In this document: positions 40,306-49,025 of the stretch, in pieces
How positions within the stretch are numbered: position 1 is the stretch's first letter
Layout: each line of letters begins with the position of its first letter
Source of the DNA: an uncultured Lentisphaeria bacterium
Lineage (GTDB): Bacteria; Verrucomicrobiota; Lentisphaeria; Oligosphaerales; Oligosphaeraceae
NCBI GenBank assembly: GCA_934661755.1
Contig: CAKUJM010000003.1
Coordinates: forward strand, 1-64,000
Reading direction: 5' to 3'
DNA: 64,000 bases
Translations under genes and position numbers: made by a program
Notes under the pieces: model-generated
What the model was told of the DNA's origin: nothing
The model's input: only the letters and a program-made list of their open reading frames with translations
The model's database searches: none

Positions 40306-40686
40306 TCACCCTTCGAGGACCACGGTGGCGAGCGCGTACTCTTTTTCGTGGGCGATTGAAAGATGGATATTCTTCACGCCCAATGCGGCGGCGGTGGCGG
40401 CGGCATCCCCATCCAGGGTCATCACCGGCCGGCCGGCGCCGTCATTGAGGACGCAGATCTCATTCAGCCGGCATTTTTCGGTGATGCCGGTTCCCAGTGC
40501 CTTGGCGAGGGCCTCCTTGGCCGCCCATCGCCCCGCCAGATACTCCATCCTCCGGGGCGCACGCTTTGGCGCGTGCTCCAGTTCGGCGGGCGCATAGACC
40601 TTGTGCAGGAACGCCTCGCCGGACCTGCCTATCGACGATTCCAGGCGGCGGATGTCCGCAATGTCATTGCCTATCCCGAGGATCAT
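40306..40686 (-). CDS. acpS: holo-[acyl-carrier-protein] synthase
   Basis: A 126-residue enzyme transferring phosphopantetheine from CoA to apo-ACP. ILGIGNDIADIRRLE carries the first Mg2+-binding Asp and GRWAAKEALAKALG the Glu, both characteristic of AcpS. HLSIAHEKEYALATVV is the C-terminal signature. Its ATG overlaps the stop of rdgC by one base (TGATG), so the two are translationally coupled. The 185 bp between tsaB and acpS stops hold no recognised gene. Confidence 0.92.
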   Translation of the reverse strand: MILGIGNDIADIRRLESSIGRSGEAFLHKVYAPAELEHAPKRAPRRMEYLAGRWAAKEALAKALGTGITEKCRLNEICVLNDGAGRPVMTLDGDAAATAAALGVKNIHLSIAHEKEYALATVVLEG

Positions 40687-41789
40687 CAGCGCTGTTCGTG
40701 GTTCCTGACCCACTCCTTGGCCTTTTTCTGGTAGTCGGCGCGTTTCTCCGGATTGCTGGCAATCGTGAGATACAGGTGGAACAATTCGAAGATCACCTGC
40801 CTGAAGATGTCCAGGTTGGCCATGCGCTCATTGAAGATGTCCTCGGCATCCATGGCGTCGCCTTCCGGCAGCCTCAGCCCCTTGAACACAAATTGGCTGG
40901 CATCGATGGAGCAGCTCCATTCCTCGCCTTTGCCGCGGGCCATGACCAATTTGGCGGAACGCAGCTTCTTGCCCACCATCATCGCCGACCGCGCCTCGGC
41001 CGAATTGGTCGGAGTGCCTTTGCGCAGACTGCTTTCAAAGGCGCCGTTGCCCTCGGCCACAAAGGTCAGCGGGCCGTCGATGAGCAATCCGAAGTCGCCC
41101 AGCTTGGTCGGCGGGATCATCCCGTTGTGATCCTCCATGAAATACCACAGCCAGGTGAGGAAATTCTCCCCCAGCAAGCCGGTGGCGCCGGCATCGTCCT
41201 TCAATTCCGGGGAGATGTTGATCGCCGGAATGGCGGACGGATCGGTCTCGTACCATGTCAGCGCCAGGGCGTCCGGGGTCAGGGGGATGGGCTCGAAGCC
41301 CAGCGCCTTGACCAGGAAGCCGCCGAGGATGTCCAGCTGCCGCGTGCTGGCGGCCGTGGTGTACATCAGGTTGGCCACCGGATCGAAGACGCAGTAGATG
41401 CCGGACAGCGACGGCGGCATGTTGGGAAGCAGCCGTTCCCTGACCTCGGCCTTGATCTCCTTGAGCTGCTTGCGGTTGAGATGGTCGCTCTTCTGGGAGG
41501 CCATCTGGGAGAGCTCGGCCAGGCGGCATTCTGCGTTCAGAAGCGACCCCGGGATCTTGCGTTCGGCCTGGCGCAGGCAGATGTGGATGTACTGCCCGAC
41601 CTTGCAGGTGTCCTCGTTGATCGTCCCCTCAAGCAGGAAGCGACCGGAGACCCATCCCCATACCGGCTCGTCCTTGACAGCATCCAGCGGGCCGGCCGCC
41701 GACTCGGCGAAGCGCGCCAAAGCATCCGGCGGCAGGGGCTGCGGAAGGGCGCAGATCCGGAAAGTCAAATTGCCACGTTCAAAACCCAT
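40686..41789 (-). CDS. rdgC: RdgC-like recombination-associated protein
   Basis: A 367-residue protein. It matches RdgC in ICLRQAERKIPGSLLNAECR, in the basic helix LKEIKAEVRERLLPNM, and in SGIYCVFDPVANLMYTTAAS followed by LGGFLVKALGFEPIPLTP. RdgC forms a ring around DNA and modulates RecA loading in proteobacteria. The start at 41789 fits the family N-terminus (MGFERGNLTFRI) and has GGGAG upstream; the open frame to 41855 runs into a repeat element. At 367 residues it is longer than the ~300 of E. coli RdgC. RdgC is unusual outside proteobacteria. Confidence 0.7.
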   Translation of the reverse strand: MGFERGNLTFRICALPQPLPPDALARFAESAAGPLDAVKDEPVWGWVSGRFLLEGTINEDTCKVGQYIHICLRQAERKIPGSLLNAECRLAELSQMASQKSDHLNRKQLKEIKAEVRERLLPNMPPSLSGIYCVFDPVANLMYTTAASTRQLDILGGFLVKALGFEPIPLTPDALALTWYETDPSAIPAINISPELKDDAGATGLLGENFLTWLWYFMEDHNGMIPPTKLGDFGLLIDGPLTFVAEGNGAFESSLRKGTPTNSAEARSAMMVGKKLRSAKLVMARGKGEEWSCSIDASQFVFKGLRLPEGDAMDAEDIFNERMANLDIFRQVIFELFHLYLTIASNPEKRADYQKKAKEWVRNHEQR

Positions 41790-41825
41790 ATTTTCAACAT
41801 CTCCCGATGACAGTTTTGCTGATTT

Positions 41826-41889
41826 CCGTGAAGTCAGCAGGGGATTGCTTTTCACAATGGTGCAGGAAGAACAACCTCACGGATTCAGG
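41826..41889. repeat. dispersed hairpin element (copy B)
   Basis: Left arm CCGTGAAGTCAGCAGG (41826-41841) and right arm CCTCACGGATTCAGG (41875-41889) enclose about 33 bp. The arms share CGTGA/TCACG complementarity. It lies just upstream of the rdgC start. Confidence 0.55.
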
Positions 41890-41995
41890 TTAATGTAAGC
41901 GCGCCAGGGGGACTTGCAAGCGGCAAGCGGCATTTATTGCCCGATGAAGTCCACGGAGGAACGGCGGTGGCCACATTCTGGTGCAAATTCACCTA

Positions 41996-42060
41996 ACTTC
42001 ACGGATTCAGGTTATATTAAGAAGATTTTCATGCAGCAGAATCTGTGAAGTCGGTTCTTT
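41996..42060. repeat. dispersed hairpin element (copy C)
   Basis: ACTTCACGGATTCAGG (41996-42011) is followed by TTATATT, then by an inverted AATCTGTGAAGTCGG (42040-42054). It sits in the galK leader. The TTATATT may serve as a -10 box. Confidence 0.5.
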
Positions 42061-42098
42061 GCCGCCGCAATTCCACCATTTTCATCATAATAGAACAC

Positions 42099-43256
42099 AT
42101 GTCGAATTTCATTGCCGCATCGCAACAGGCCGCCGAGGAAGGCTTCCGGAAGCATTTTGGCATGGATGCCGCCATCACCAGCCGCGCGCCCGGCCGTCTG
42201 GAGATTCTGGGCAACCACACCGACTACAACCAGGGGACGGTGTTGAGCGTGGCGGTGGATCGCGCGATGTTCATTGCCGCCTCCCCGGTCGCAGGCAGGA
42301 TCTGCAGCCTGCATGATCTGAAGAGCAATTCGGACCGCAGCTTCAATCTCGATGAACTGGCCAATCCGCGCAAAGGCGACTGGGCCAACTACATCAAGGG
42401 GTTGGTGGTGGAGTTGCAGAAGCGTGGCATCGCGGTGCCGGCCTTCAACGCCGTGCTCTACGGCACCGTGCCGCTGTCGGCGGGAATGAGCAGCTCGGCC
42501 GCCTTGGAGATGGCGATGCTGGCCATCCTCAACCGGCTGGCGGCGGCCAACCTGCCCTGGCTGGAGATGGCCAGGATTGGCCAGGCGACCGAAAACAACT
42601 ACATCGGCGCCAACACCGGGCTGATGGATCAGCTCAGTTCGCTCAGGGGCAAGGCGGGATGCCTGATCTACTCCGATTTCCGCACCTTCGAAGTGGAGAA
42701 TGTCGCCATGCCGGAAGGGACGGTGTTCGTGGTCGCCAACTCGATGGTGAAGCACAATCTCACCAACGAATACAATGAACGCCGCGAGGCCTGCGAGGAT
42801 GCCGCCGCCACCCTGAAGATCCCGGCGCTGCGGGATGCCACCACCAGGATGCTGGAGGACAACCGCGCCATCCTGAAGCCATCCAGCTACCGTCGCGCCC
42901 TGCATGTCGTCGGCGAAATCGAGAGGGTGGCGCGCGGCCGGGCGGCGCTGGCCGCCGGAGACATCCGGCTGTTCGGGCGGATCATGAGCCAGTCGCATCA
43001 GTCGAGCATCGAGAACTTTGAAAACAGCTGTCCGGAAATCGACAAGCTGGTGGAAATCGGCGGCACGCTGCCGGGCTTTCTGGGAGCGCGCCTTTCCGGC
43101 GGCGGCTTCGGCGGCATCAGCGTCCACCTGGTGGAGGCCCCGCAGGCCGAAAGCTACATGGCGTCGCTGGCTGATGGCTACCGCCGCGCCACCGGCCTGG
43201 ACGCCCAGATCATGCAATGCACCGCCGCCGACGGCGCGCAGATCCTGCGTGGATAA
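42099..43256 (+). CDS. galK: galactokinase (GHMP family)
   Basis: A 385-residue GHMP kinase. APGRLEILGNHTDYNQG is the galactokinase signature (GEHTDYN form), PLSAGMSSSAALEMAM the ATP-binding motif 2, and LGARLSGGGFGGISV motif 3. It phosphorylates galactose to galactose-1-phosphate in the Leloir pathway. galT and galE are not adjacent. Some members act on GalNAc; the sugar cannot be fixed by eye. The ATG at 42099 was chosen because the upstream frame overlaps the repeat element. Confidence 0.87.
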   Translation: MSNFIAASQQAAEEGFRKHFGMDAAITSRAPGRLEILGNHTDYNQGTVLSVAVDRAMFIAASPVAGRICSLHDLKSNSDRSFNLDELANPRKGDWANYIKGLVVELQKRGIAVPAFNAVLYGTVPLSAGMSSSAALEMAMLAILNRLAAANLPWLEMARIGQATENNYIGANTGLMDQLSSLRGKAGCLIYSDFRTFEVENVAMPEGTVFVVANSMVKHNLTNEYNERREACEDAAATLKIPALRDATTRMLEDNRAILKPSSYRRALHVVGEIERVARGRAALAAGDIRLFGRIMSQSHQSSIENFENSCPEIDKLVEIGGTLPGFLGARLSGGGFGGISVHLVEAPQAESYMASLADGYRRATGLDAQIMQCTAADGAQILRG

Positions 43257-43278
43257 CGCGGCAGAAGACAAATCCTGG

Positions 43279-43352
43279 ATGTCGTGAAGCTGGTTCTTTT
43301 TTTTCAAAATTCCTCATCCTGACGCAAAATCACCTGACTTCACGGATCCAGG
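43279..43352. repeat. dispersed hairpin element (copy D)
   Basis: Left arm GTCGTGAAGCTGGTT (43281-43295) and right arm CACCTGACTTCACGGATCC (43331-43349) enclose a T-rich middle. It lies between galK and ffh. Confidence 0.6.
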
Positions 43353-43457
43353 CAAAATGCCGCATCACCATTTTTTCCTGCCGCTTGTGCCGCCGTCGCC
43401 AGGCATCCCCGGTGACGGGCAGTCCGGCGGCATGCATGCAACCAAACTCAATCCGAT

Positions 43458-44975
43458 ATGTTTGAATCCCTGACCGACAAATTGCAGTCCGCATTCCGGA
43501 AATTGACCGGCAACAGCCAGCTTTCCGAGCGCAATATGGGCGACGCCATGGAGGAGGTGCGCACTGCGCTGCTTTCAGCGGATGTCAACCAGGAGGTGGC
43601 GGAAAGCTTCATCAGCCAGGTCCGGGCCGAGTGCGTCGGCCAGGATGTCCTCAAGAGCATCACGCCGGGCCAGCAGGCGATCAAGATCGTCTATGACAAG
43701 CTGATTGCGCTGATGGGCGACCAGGAGGCGCCGCTGGATCTGTCGGCGGTGCCGGGTTCCCCTGCGGTCATCATGCTCTGCGGACTGCATGGATCGGGCA
43801 AGACCACCACCACGGCCAAGCTGGCGCTTTTCCTGCAGAAGAAATACAAGAAGCGCACGCTGCTGGCGGCCTGCGACCTCTATCGTCCCGCGGCCATCGA
43901 CCAGCTGGAAGTGCTCGGACAGTCGCTTTCCATGCCGGTGTATGCCGACCGCGACTGCAAGGACGTCGTCCAGATCGCCCGGAACGCCGTTGAGGAGGCC
44001 CGCCGGAAGCAGTGCCAGGCGGTCATCCTCGACACCGCCGGACGGCTGCAGATCGACGAGCCGCTGGTGCAGGAGCTCATCCGGCTGCGTGACAGCATCC
44101 ATCCCCAGGAGATCCTGCTGGTGGCGGATGCCGCGCTGGGGCAGGAAGCCGTGTCGGTGGCCCGCCATTTTGACGAGGCGCTGTCCCTTACCGGCATCAT
44201 CCTCACCAAGCTGGATGGCGATGCCCGTGGAGGCGCCGCGCTCTCGATGCGCCAGGCCACCGGCAAGCCCATCAAGTTCATCACCTCCGGCGAGCAGCCG
44301 ATGGATCTGGAGAGCTTCCATCCCGACCGCATGGCGTCGCGCATCCTGGGGATGGGCGACATCCTCACCCTGGTCGAGCGCGCCGAAAGTGAATTCAAGG
44401 AGGAAGAAGCCCGCCAGCTGGAGGAGAAGGTCCGCAATGCCACCTTTGATTTCGACGACTTTCTCAGCCAGCTTTCCCGCATCAACAAGATGGGCGGCAT
44501 CATGTCGCTGCTCAAGTTTCTTCCGGGGATGGGCAGCATCCCCAGGGAAATGCTGGACGAGAAGACCTTCAAGCGTGTTGAAGGCATCATCCGGAGCATG
44601 ACGCCGGCCGAGCGCCGTCTCCCGGAGACCATCAATGCCAGCCGCCGCAGCCGCATTGCCAGGGGCAGCGGCGTCACCCCCCAGGTCGTCACCGAGCAGA
44701 TCCGCAATTTCATGAGCATGCGCGAGGTCATGGCCAAAATCAGCCACGGCGGCGCACCGTCGATGTTGAACACCCTCTTCAGCGGCGGCGCCGGGATGGC
44801 CAATCTGGCGGGGATGATGCAGAACAACGAGCGCTCCGGCATGGGCGCGGCCGCCGGATACGGCAACAATGGGATATCCCAGCAAAGCGCGGCCCACGCC
44901 GCCCGGATCAAGGCCCAGAAGGAGGCACGGCGCAAGATGGCCAAGCAGTCAAAGAAGAAAAACCGGAAACACTGA
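43458..44975 (+). CDS. ffh: signal recognition particle protein Ffh
   Basis: A 505-residue SRP54 GTPase. The N domain (MFESLTDKLQSAFRKLTG) is followed by the G domain with GLHGSGKTTTT (109-119), DLYRPAAIDQL, ILDTAGRLQIDEPL and TKLDGDARGGAAL. The methionine-rich M domain ends in a Lys-rich tail. It binds signal sequences and 4.5S RNA and docks on FtsY to target membrane proteins. No 4.5S RNA gene was recognised nearby. Confidence 0.96.
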   Translation: MFESLTDKLQSAFRKLTGNSQLSERNMGDAMEEVRTALLSADVNQEVAESFISQVRAECVGQDVLKSITPGQQAIKIVYDKLIALMGDQEAPLDLSAVPGSPAVIMLCGLHGSGKTTTTAKLALFLQKKYKKRTLLAACDLYRPAAIDQLEVLGQSLSMPVYADRDCKDVVQIARNAVEEARRKQCQAVILDTAGRLQIDEPLVQELIRLRDSIHPQEILLVADAALGQEAVSVARHFDEALSLTGIILTKLDGDARGGAALSMRQATGKPIKFITSGEQPMDLESFHPDRMASRILGMGDILTLVERAESEFKEEEARQLEEKVRNATFDFDDFLSQLSRINKMGGIMSLLKFLPGMGSIPREMLDEKTFKRVEGIIRSMTPAERRLPETINASRRSRIARGSGVTPQVVTEQIRNFMSMREVMAKISHGGAPSMLNTLFSGGAGMANLAGMMQNNERSGMGAAAGYGNNGISQQSAAHAARIKAQKEARRKMAKQSKKKNRKH

Positions 44976-44983
44976 TCACTGAA

Positions 44984-45100
44984 TGTCGTGAAGCGGGTTC
45001 TTTTGGGCCATGATTTCGCCATTTTTCGGCCATGTACTCCCGGTACGCACCCTCAAAATTCCTCATTCTGACGACAAACCACCAGCTTCACGAATCCAGG
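44984..45100. repeat. dispersed hairpin element (copy E)
   Basis: Left arm TGTCGTGAAGCGGGTT (44984-44999) and right arm AACCACCAGCTTCACGAATCC (45078-45098) are inverted copies. The interior shares AAAATTCCTCATYCTGACG with copy D. Located between ffh and the secretin gene. Confidence 0.6.
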
Positions 45101-45154
45101 CGAACATGATCCCCAGGCCCGACCGGCGCCCATGGGATCACGCCAATTGAGCCA

Positions 45155-47128
45155 ATGAACACACAATCCCGCACCGCAATCCAAGCCCTGCCGGCAATGG
45201 CCATGGCCTGTTGCCTGCTGATGGCGTCGTGCCAGAGCTTCTCCCCCGGCGAGGCCCTGGATGAGACCATCGCCCAGCGCGATGCCCAGCAGTCCGGCGT
45301 ATTGGAGCGTTCGCGGCGGGAACGTGCGCTGGAAAGCGAGGTCCAGCGCCGATTCGGGCTGGTGCGGCAGCTGATCAAGGCCAAGAAATTCGCGGTCGCG
45401 GATGACATCCTGGCCTCGATGTCGCTGCTGGACGACTACAAGAACGAGGTGGCGGACCTTCGCCGCCTGGTGGAGTTGGCGCGCACCATGGGCGCCAACA
45501 TGACCGCCCTGGCCATTGACCAGCAGCGGATCATCAACGAGTCCGCCGACTCGCTGATGTTGCCGAAGAAGTACCGCAACAGCGTGGAGTTCACCCCGGA
45601 GCTGGAGCCGGAGTTCCTGCCTGACGGACCGCTGGAGAAGCTGCTCACCACCCACATTTCGCTCAAGGTGGACAACCTGCCGCTGGCCGACCTGGCCACC
45701 CAGCTGCAAAGCGTCGACGAGCTCAACATCGCCGATCCGCTCAACATCATCTTCAATGACGAGACAGTCAAAGGCAAGACCTTCTCCTGCAATTTCAAGG
45801 ATGTGCCGCTGGGCGAGGTCTTCTCCTTCATTTCCCGCAATCTGGGAGTGACCTTCAACATCAACGAGCATTTGATCTGGGTGACCTCCGCCCCCAGCAA
45901 CGCCAAGGGGTACAAGCTGGAGACCAAGATCGTCCATCTGCGCCACGGCATCATCCCCGCGGTTCCGGAGGGCATCGGCGTCTCCGGGGCCACCGCCTTC
46001 AAGTCCGGCCAGGAGGTGGACAACGACCTGGAGACCGCGCTGAACACCTTCTTCAAGGACTCCCCGACCGGCGGCAGCTACTCCTTCTTCCCCAACCGCA
46101 ATCTGCTGGTGATCACCGACACCCGCGAGAATCTGCGGGTTCTTGAGCGGCTGATCTACGAGCTGGACAAGCCGCCATACCAGGTGGTGATCGAGGCGAA
46201 ATTCATCTCGGTGAGCGAGGACGACCTGCATGACGTCGGGGTGGAAATCGCCAGGGCCAATGGCGGCCATTCCGGCGACAGCATTGTCCCGGACCACCAG
46301 ACCAACGCCAACATCTCGGATTTCTTCAGCCATCTGGGGGCGATCAAGGCGGACAACGCCCTGGGTGCCGGCGGCTTTGCCATCAGCGGCATCCTCGGCA
46401 ACCGCAGCTACGACATGCTCATTTCCGCCATCCAGAGCAAGACCAGCACCGTCACGCTTTCCGCACCGCGGGTGACAGTGCTCAACAACCGCACCGCGCG
46501 AATCCGCAAGGGCGACAAGTACTTCTATTTCAAGGAGTACACCCTGCAGACGGTGGACAATGGCGACAAAGGCAAGGATCGCGTGCTGGTCCCCAAGGGC
46601 ACCCCCGCCGAACTGCCGCTGGGAATCACCTTCGACGTCAAGGTCAGCATCGGCAATGACGCCCAGACCATCCTGCTGGGGTTGCGTCCGGAGATCATCA
46701 ACTTCCTGGCCTGGGAGAGCTACGCCTCCACCTCGGAGAAGACCCAGGACAAAGTCACCACCACCTATGACACCACGGTTCGGGTGCCGCGGACTCATGA
46801 GCAGGGCGTCGCCACATCGGTGGCGATCAAGAGCGGCGAGACCGTGATCCTTGGCGGCATGGTGGAGAATTCCAAGACCAAGGTTGTCAAGAAGCTGCCG
46901 TTCATCGGCGACATCCCCTACGTCGGGGCGCTGTTCCGCCACACCACCTACATGGAGACGCCCACCAACATGCTGATTTTCGTCACCGCGACAATCATCA
47001 ATGAGAATGGCGAATTTGTCCAATATGTCCCGGCGCCGGAGGTGACGGCGGCCGATCTGCTGCCATTGAGGCCATTGACGACCGACGCGCCGTTGAAGGG
47101 CTCCGAAACCGTTGCGCCCGCCAAATAG
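45155..47128 (+). CDS. type II/IV secretin-like outer membrane lipoprotein (GspD/PilQ family)
   Basis: A 657-residue secretin. It has a signal peptide with a lipobox-like LLMASC (lipidated C26), a coiled N-terminal region, N-domains (about 170-350) and the C-terminal secretin domain. The secretin signature VVKKLPFIGDIPYVGALFRH is near residues 590-610. It should form the outer-membrane channel for pseudopilin or protein export, which fits the prepilin-type genes in this window. The stop is 7 bp before the PilM-like start, indicating an operon. Confidence 0.87.
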   Translation: MNTQSRTAIQALPAMAMACCLLMASCQSFSPGEALDETIAQRDAQQSGVLERSRRERALESEVQRRFGLVRQLIKAKKFAVADDILASMSLLDDYKNEVADLRRLVELARTMGANMTALAIDQQRIINESADSLMLPKKYRNSVEFTPELEPEFLPDGPLEKLLTTHISLKVDNLPLADLATQLQSVDELNIADPLNIIFNDETVKGKTFSCNFKDVPLGEVFSFISRNLGVTFNINEHLIWVTSAPSNAKGYKLETKIVHLRHGIIPAVPEGIGVSGATAFKSGQEVDNDLETALNTFFKDSPTGGSYSFFPNRNLLVITDTRENLRVLERLIYELDKPPYQVVIEAKFISVSEDDLHDVGVEIARANGGHSGDSIVPDHQTNANISDFFSHLGAIKADNALGAGGFAISGILGNRSYDMLISAIQSKTSTVTLSAPRVTVLNNRTARIRKGDKYFYFKEYTLQTVDNGDKGKDRVLVPKGTPAELPLGITFDVKVSIGNDAQTILLGLRPEIINFLAWESYASTSEKTQDKVTTTYDTTVRVPRTHEQGVATSVAIKSGETVILGGMVENSKTKVVKKLPFIGDIPYVGALFRHTTYMETPTNMLIFVTATIINENGEFVQYVPAPEVTAADLLPLRPLTTDAPLKGSETVAPAK

Positions 47129-47135
47129 TCCTCCG

Positions 47136-49025
47136 ATGGGAATTTTCGGCCATGACAACTGTGCGCTGGGTCTCGACTGCGGCGAGGAGAGCATCAAGGC
47201 GGTAGTCCTGGAGCGCCATGGGCGGCAATGCCGCATCCGCCGGGTGTTCATGATCTCCCGCAAGCAGGAGGGGCTGCTTGACAACGCCGATTTGAGCGCG
47301 GCGTTGCTGGAGGTGTCCAAGGGCGCTCCGGAACTGCGCCGGATGCCCGCCGCCTGCGGCATTGACACCCGGCAGGTGAACGCCATCATCTCCCCGTTTC
47401 CGCCGGTCCACGGCCAGTCGCGGCTGGCCAAGATGGTCGAATACCAGATTGCCGCGCTCTGCGGCCTCTCCGGCGAGAGCTTCTGCCACGACTTCCAGCC
47501 GCTGGCGCCATTGGCCGGCGGAATGGAGACGCCGGTGCTGCTTGCGGTCTGCAAGAGCGCCCTGGCGGAGTCCAAGCTGGGCTTTTGTGTCAGTGCGCAG
47601 CTCAATTGCGAGGAGATCACCTCGAATGGCCTGGCGCTGATGAACGCCTTCGCCTTTCTGCGCCCGCGCGAGGCCTCTTCGCCGGGGCAGCTCCATGGCG
47701 TGATCGACCTGGGCGCGAAGAGCACGATCTTCGGAGTCTATGGCAACGGCCGGATTCATTTTCTCACGGCATGGGGCAACGACGGCGGATCGGGGTCGCG
47801 GGCGGAGCAGATCCTCGCCGCCATCAGCCGCTGGCGCGAGTCGCAGCCGGGAGAGGACGGGGCGTTGGAACTTGCGCGGCTCTGGCTTTCCGGCGGCGGG
47901 GCGATGTCGGAGGAGCTGCAGCAGGAGATCGGACAGCGGACCGGCATTCCGGCGGGGATTCTCGGCGTGCCGGCCGGGGAAGCCACTGCCGCCGCCGCCA
48001 TCCCGGAACGCGGCGGGCTATGCCCTGCCCTCGCCATCGCCTATGGCCTGGCGCTGCAGGCACTGGGGTTGGGCGCGAGCAGGATTTCGCTGTTGCCCGA
48101 GGTGGTCAGCTGGCAGCTCCGGCGTCGCCGCAACTTCCCTTATCTGGCCGCCACCGCGCTGCTCTTCTTCGGGGTCATGATTGCCGGGATGGTGCTTTAT
48201 ACTCTGCAAATGAAGCAGGCAATCCAGGAGCTGGCCATTCAGGAGCGGCAGCTCGACGAATGTCTGGCGCTCTATCCGAAAATCGAGCAGGCATACGGCC
48301 AGATCACCGCGCAGCAGAATCTGCTGATCCCGATAGCGGAAAGCGGATTCCGCGCCCAGCGCTTCATGGAGACCATCGACAGCTGCCAGAAGGCGATCGG
48401 CAACGGTGCGGCGGACGATACCACCCCGAACCGCCGCGGCTGGTGCATCTACCTGGCTGACGAGTTTTCATTCCGGCGCGACAGCCAGCCCCGCGAGGAC
48501 GCTCCCCGCGAAGACGCCGCCAGGGGTGCGCGCGCCGATGGCGGTGCCGACGGCAATGCCGTTTTTTCCACGCGGCCGGCCCCGCCGCTGACGGCCTCGC
48601 CCCCGTCCGCAGCGTCATTCTCCGTCCCCGCCGCCAGGGAGGCCGCCGCCAATTCCGCAGTGGTGCGTGACGGCGGCGCCGCAGACGCCGCCACGCCGGA
48701 GCCCGTGTCAATTCCCGCATCGCAGCTGCCGCCATCCACTCCGGTGTCCAAGGTCCCCCGGCTAAGGGCGATGTACCTTGGCGGCCTGCTGCCCGTCGAG
48801 GACTCCGCGCGCTACATCCCGCTGAAGGAGTTGCAGGAGCGCCTCAATGCCTCGGAGGCCTTCACCGGCGTGGACGACTATGCGGATTATCTGACCTCCT
48901 CCTTCCAGAAGCGGTATGCCGCGCCCTGGGACGACTTCCTGGAGCGCCACCGCCAGCAGCTGGGGGTGAAGTACACGCCGTTTTTTCTGCAATTGCCCTT
49001 CCGTTCCACCCTGATTGATGACTGA
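47136..49025 (+). CDS. PilM/GspL-like assembly protein
   Basis: A 629-residue protein. The N-terminal actin-like domain shows CALGLDCGEESIKAVVLERH and later GVIDLGAKSTIFGVYGNGR, as in PilM. A TM helix at about 336-358 (FPYLAATALLFFGVMIAGMVLY) and a short coiled stretch follow, as in PilN/GspL, so it reads as a PilM-PilN-type fusion. The C-terminal third is Ala/Pro-rich and unrecognised. It probably links the secretin upstream to an inner-membrane platform. Its last 8 bp overlap ftsK. Confidence 0.7.
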   Translation: MGIFGHDNCALGLDCGEESIKAVVLERHGRQCRIRRVFMISRKQEGLLDNADLSAALLEVSKGAPELRRMPAACGIDTRQVNAIISPFPPVHGQSRLAKMVEYQIAALCGLSGESFCHDFQPLAPLAGGMETPVLLAVCKSALAESKLGFCVSAQLNCEEITSNGLALMNAFAFLRPREASSPGQLHGVIDLGAKSTIFGVYGNGRIHFLTAWGNDGGSGSRAEQILAAISRWRESQPGEDGALELARLWLSGGGAMSEELQQEIGQRTGIPAGILGVPAGEATAAAAIPERGGLCPALAIAYGLALQALGLGASRISLLPEVVSWQLRRRRNFPYLAATALLFFGVMIAGMVLYTLQMKQAIQELAIQERQLDECLALYPKIEQAYGQITAQQNLLIPIAESGFRAQRFMETIDSCQKAIGNGAADDTTPNRRGWCIYLADEFSFRRDSQPREDAPREDAARGARADGGADGNAVFSTRPAPPLTASPPSAASFSVPAAREAAANSAVVRDGGAADAATPEPVSIPASQLPPSTPVSKVPRLRAMYLGGLLPVEDSARYIPLKELQERLNASEAFTGVDDYADYLTSSFQKRYAAPWDDFLERHRQQLGVKYTPFFLQLPFRSTLIDD

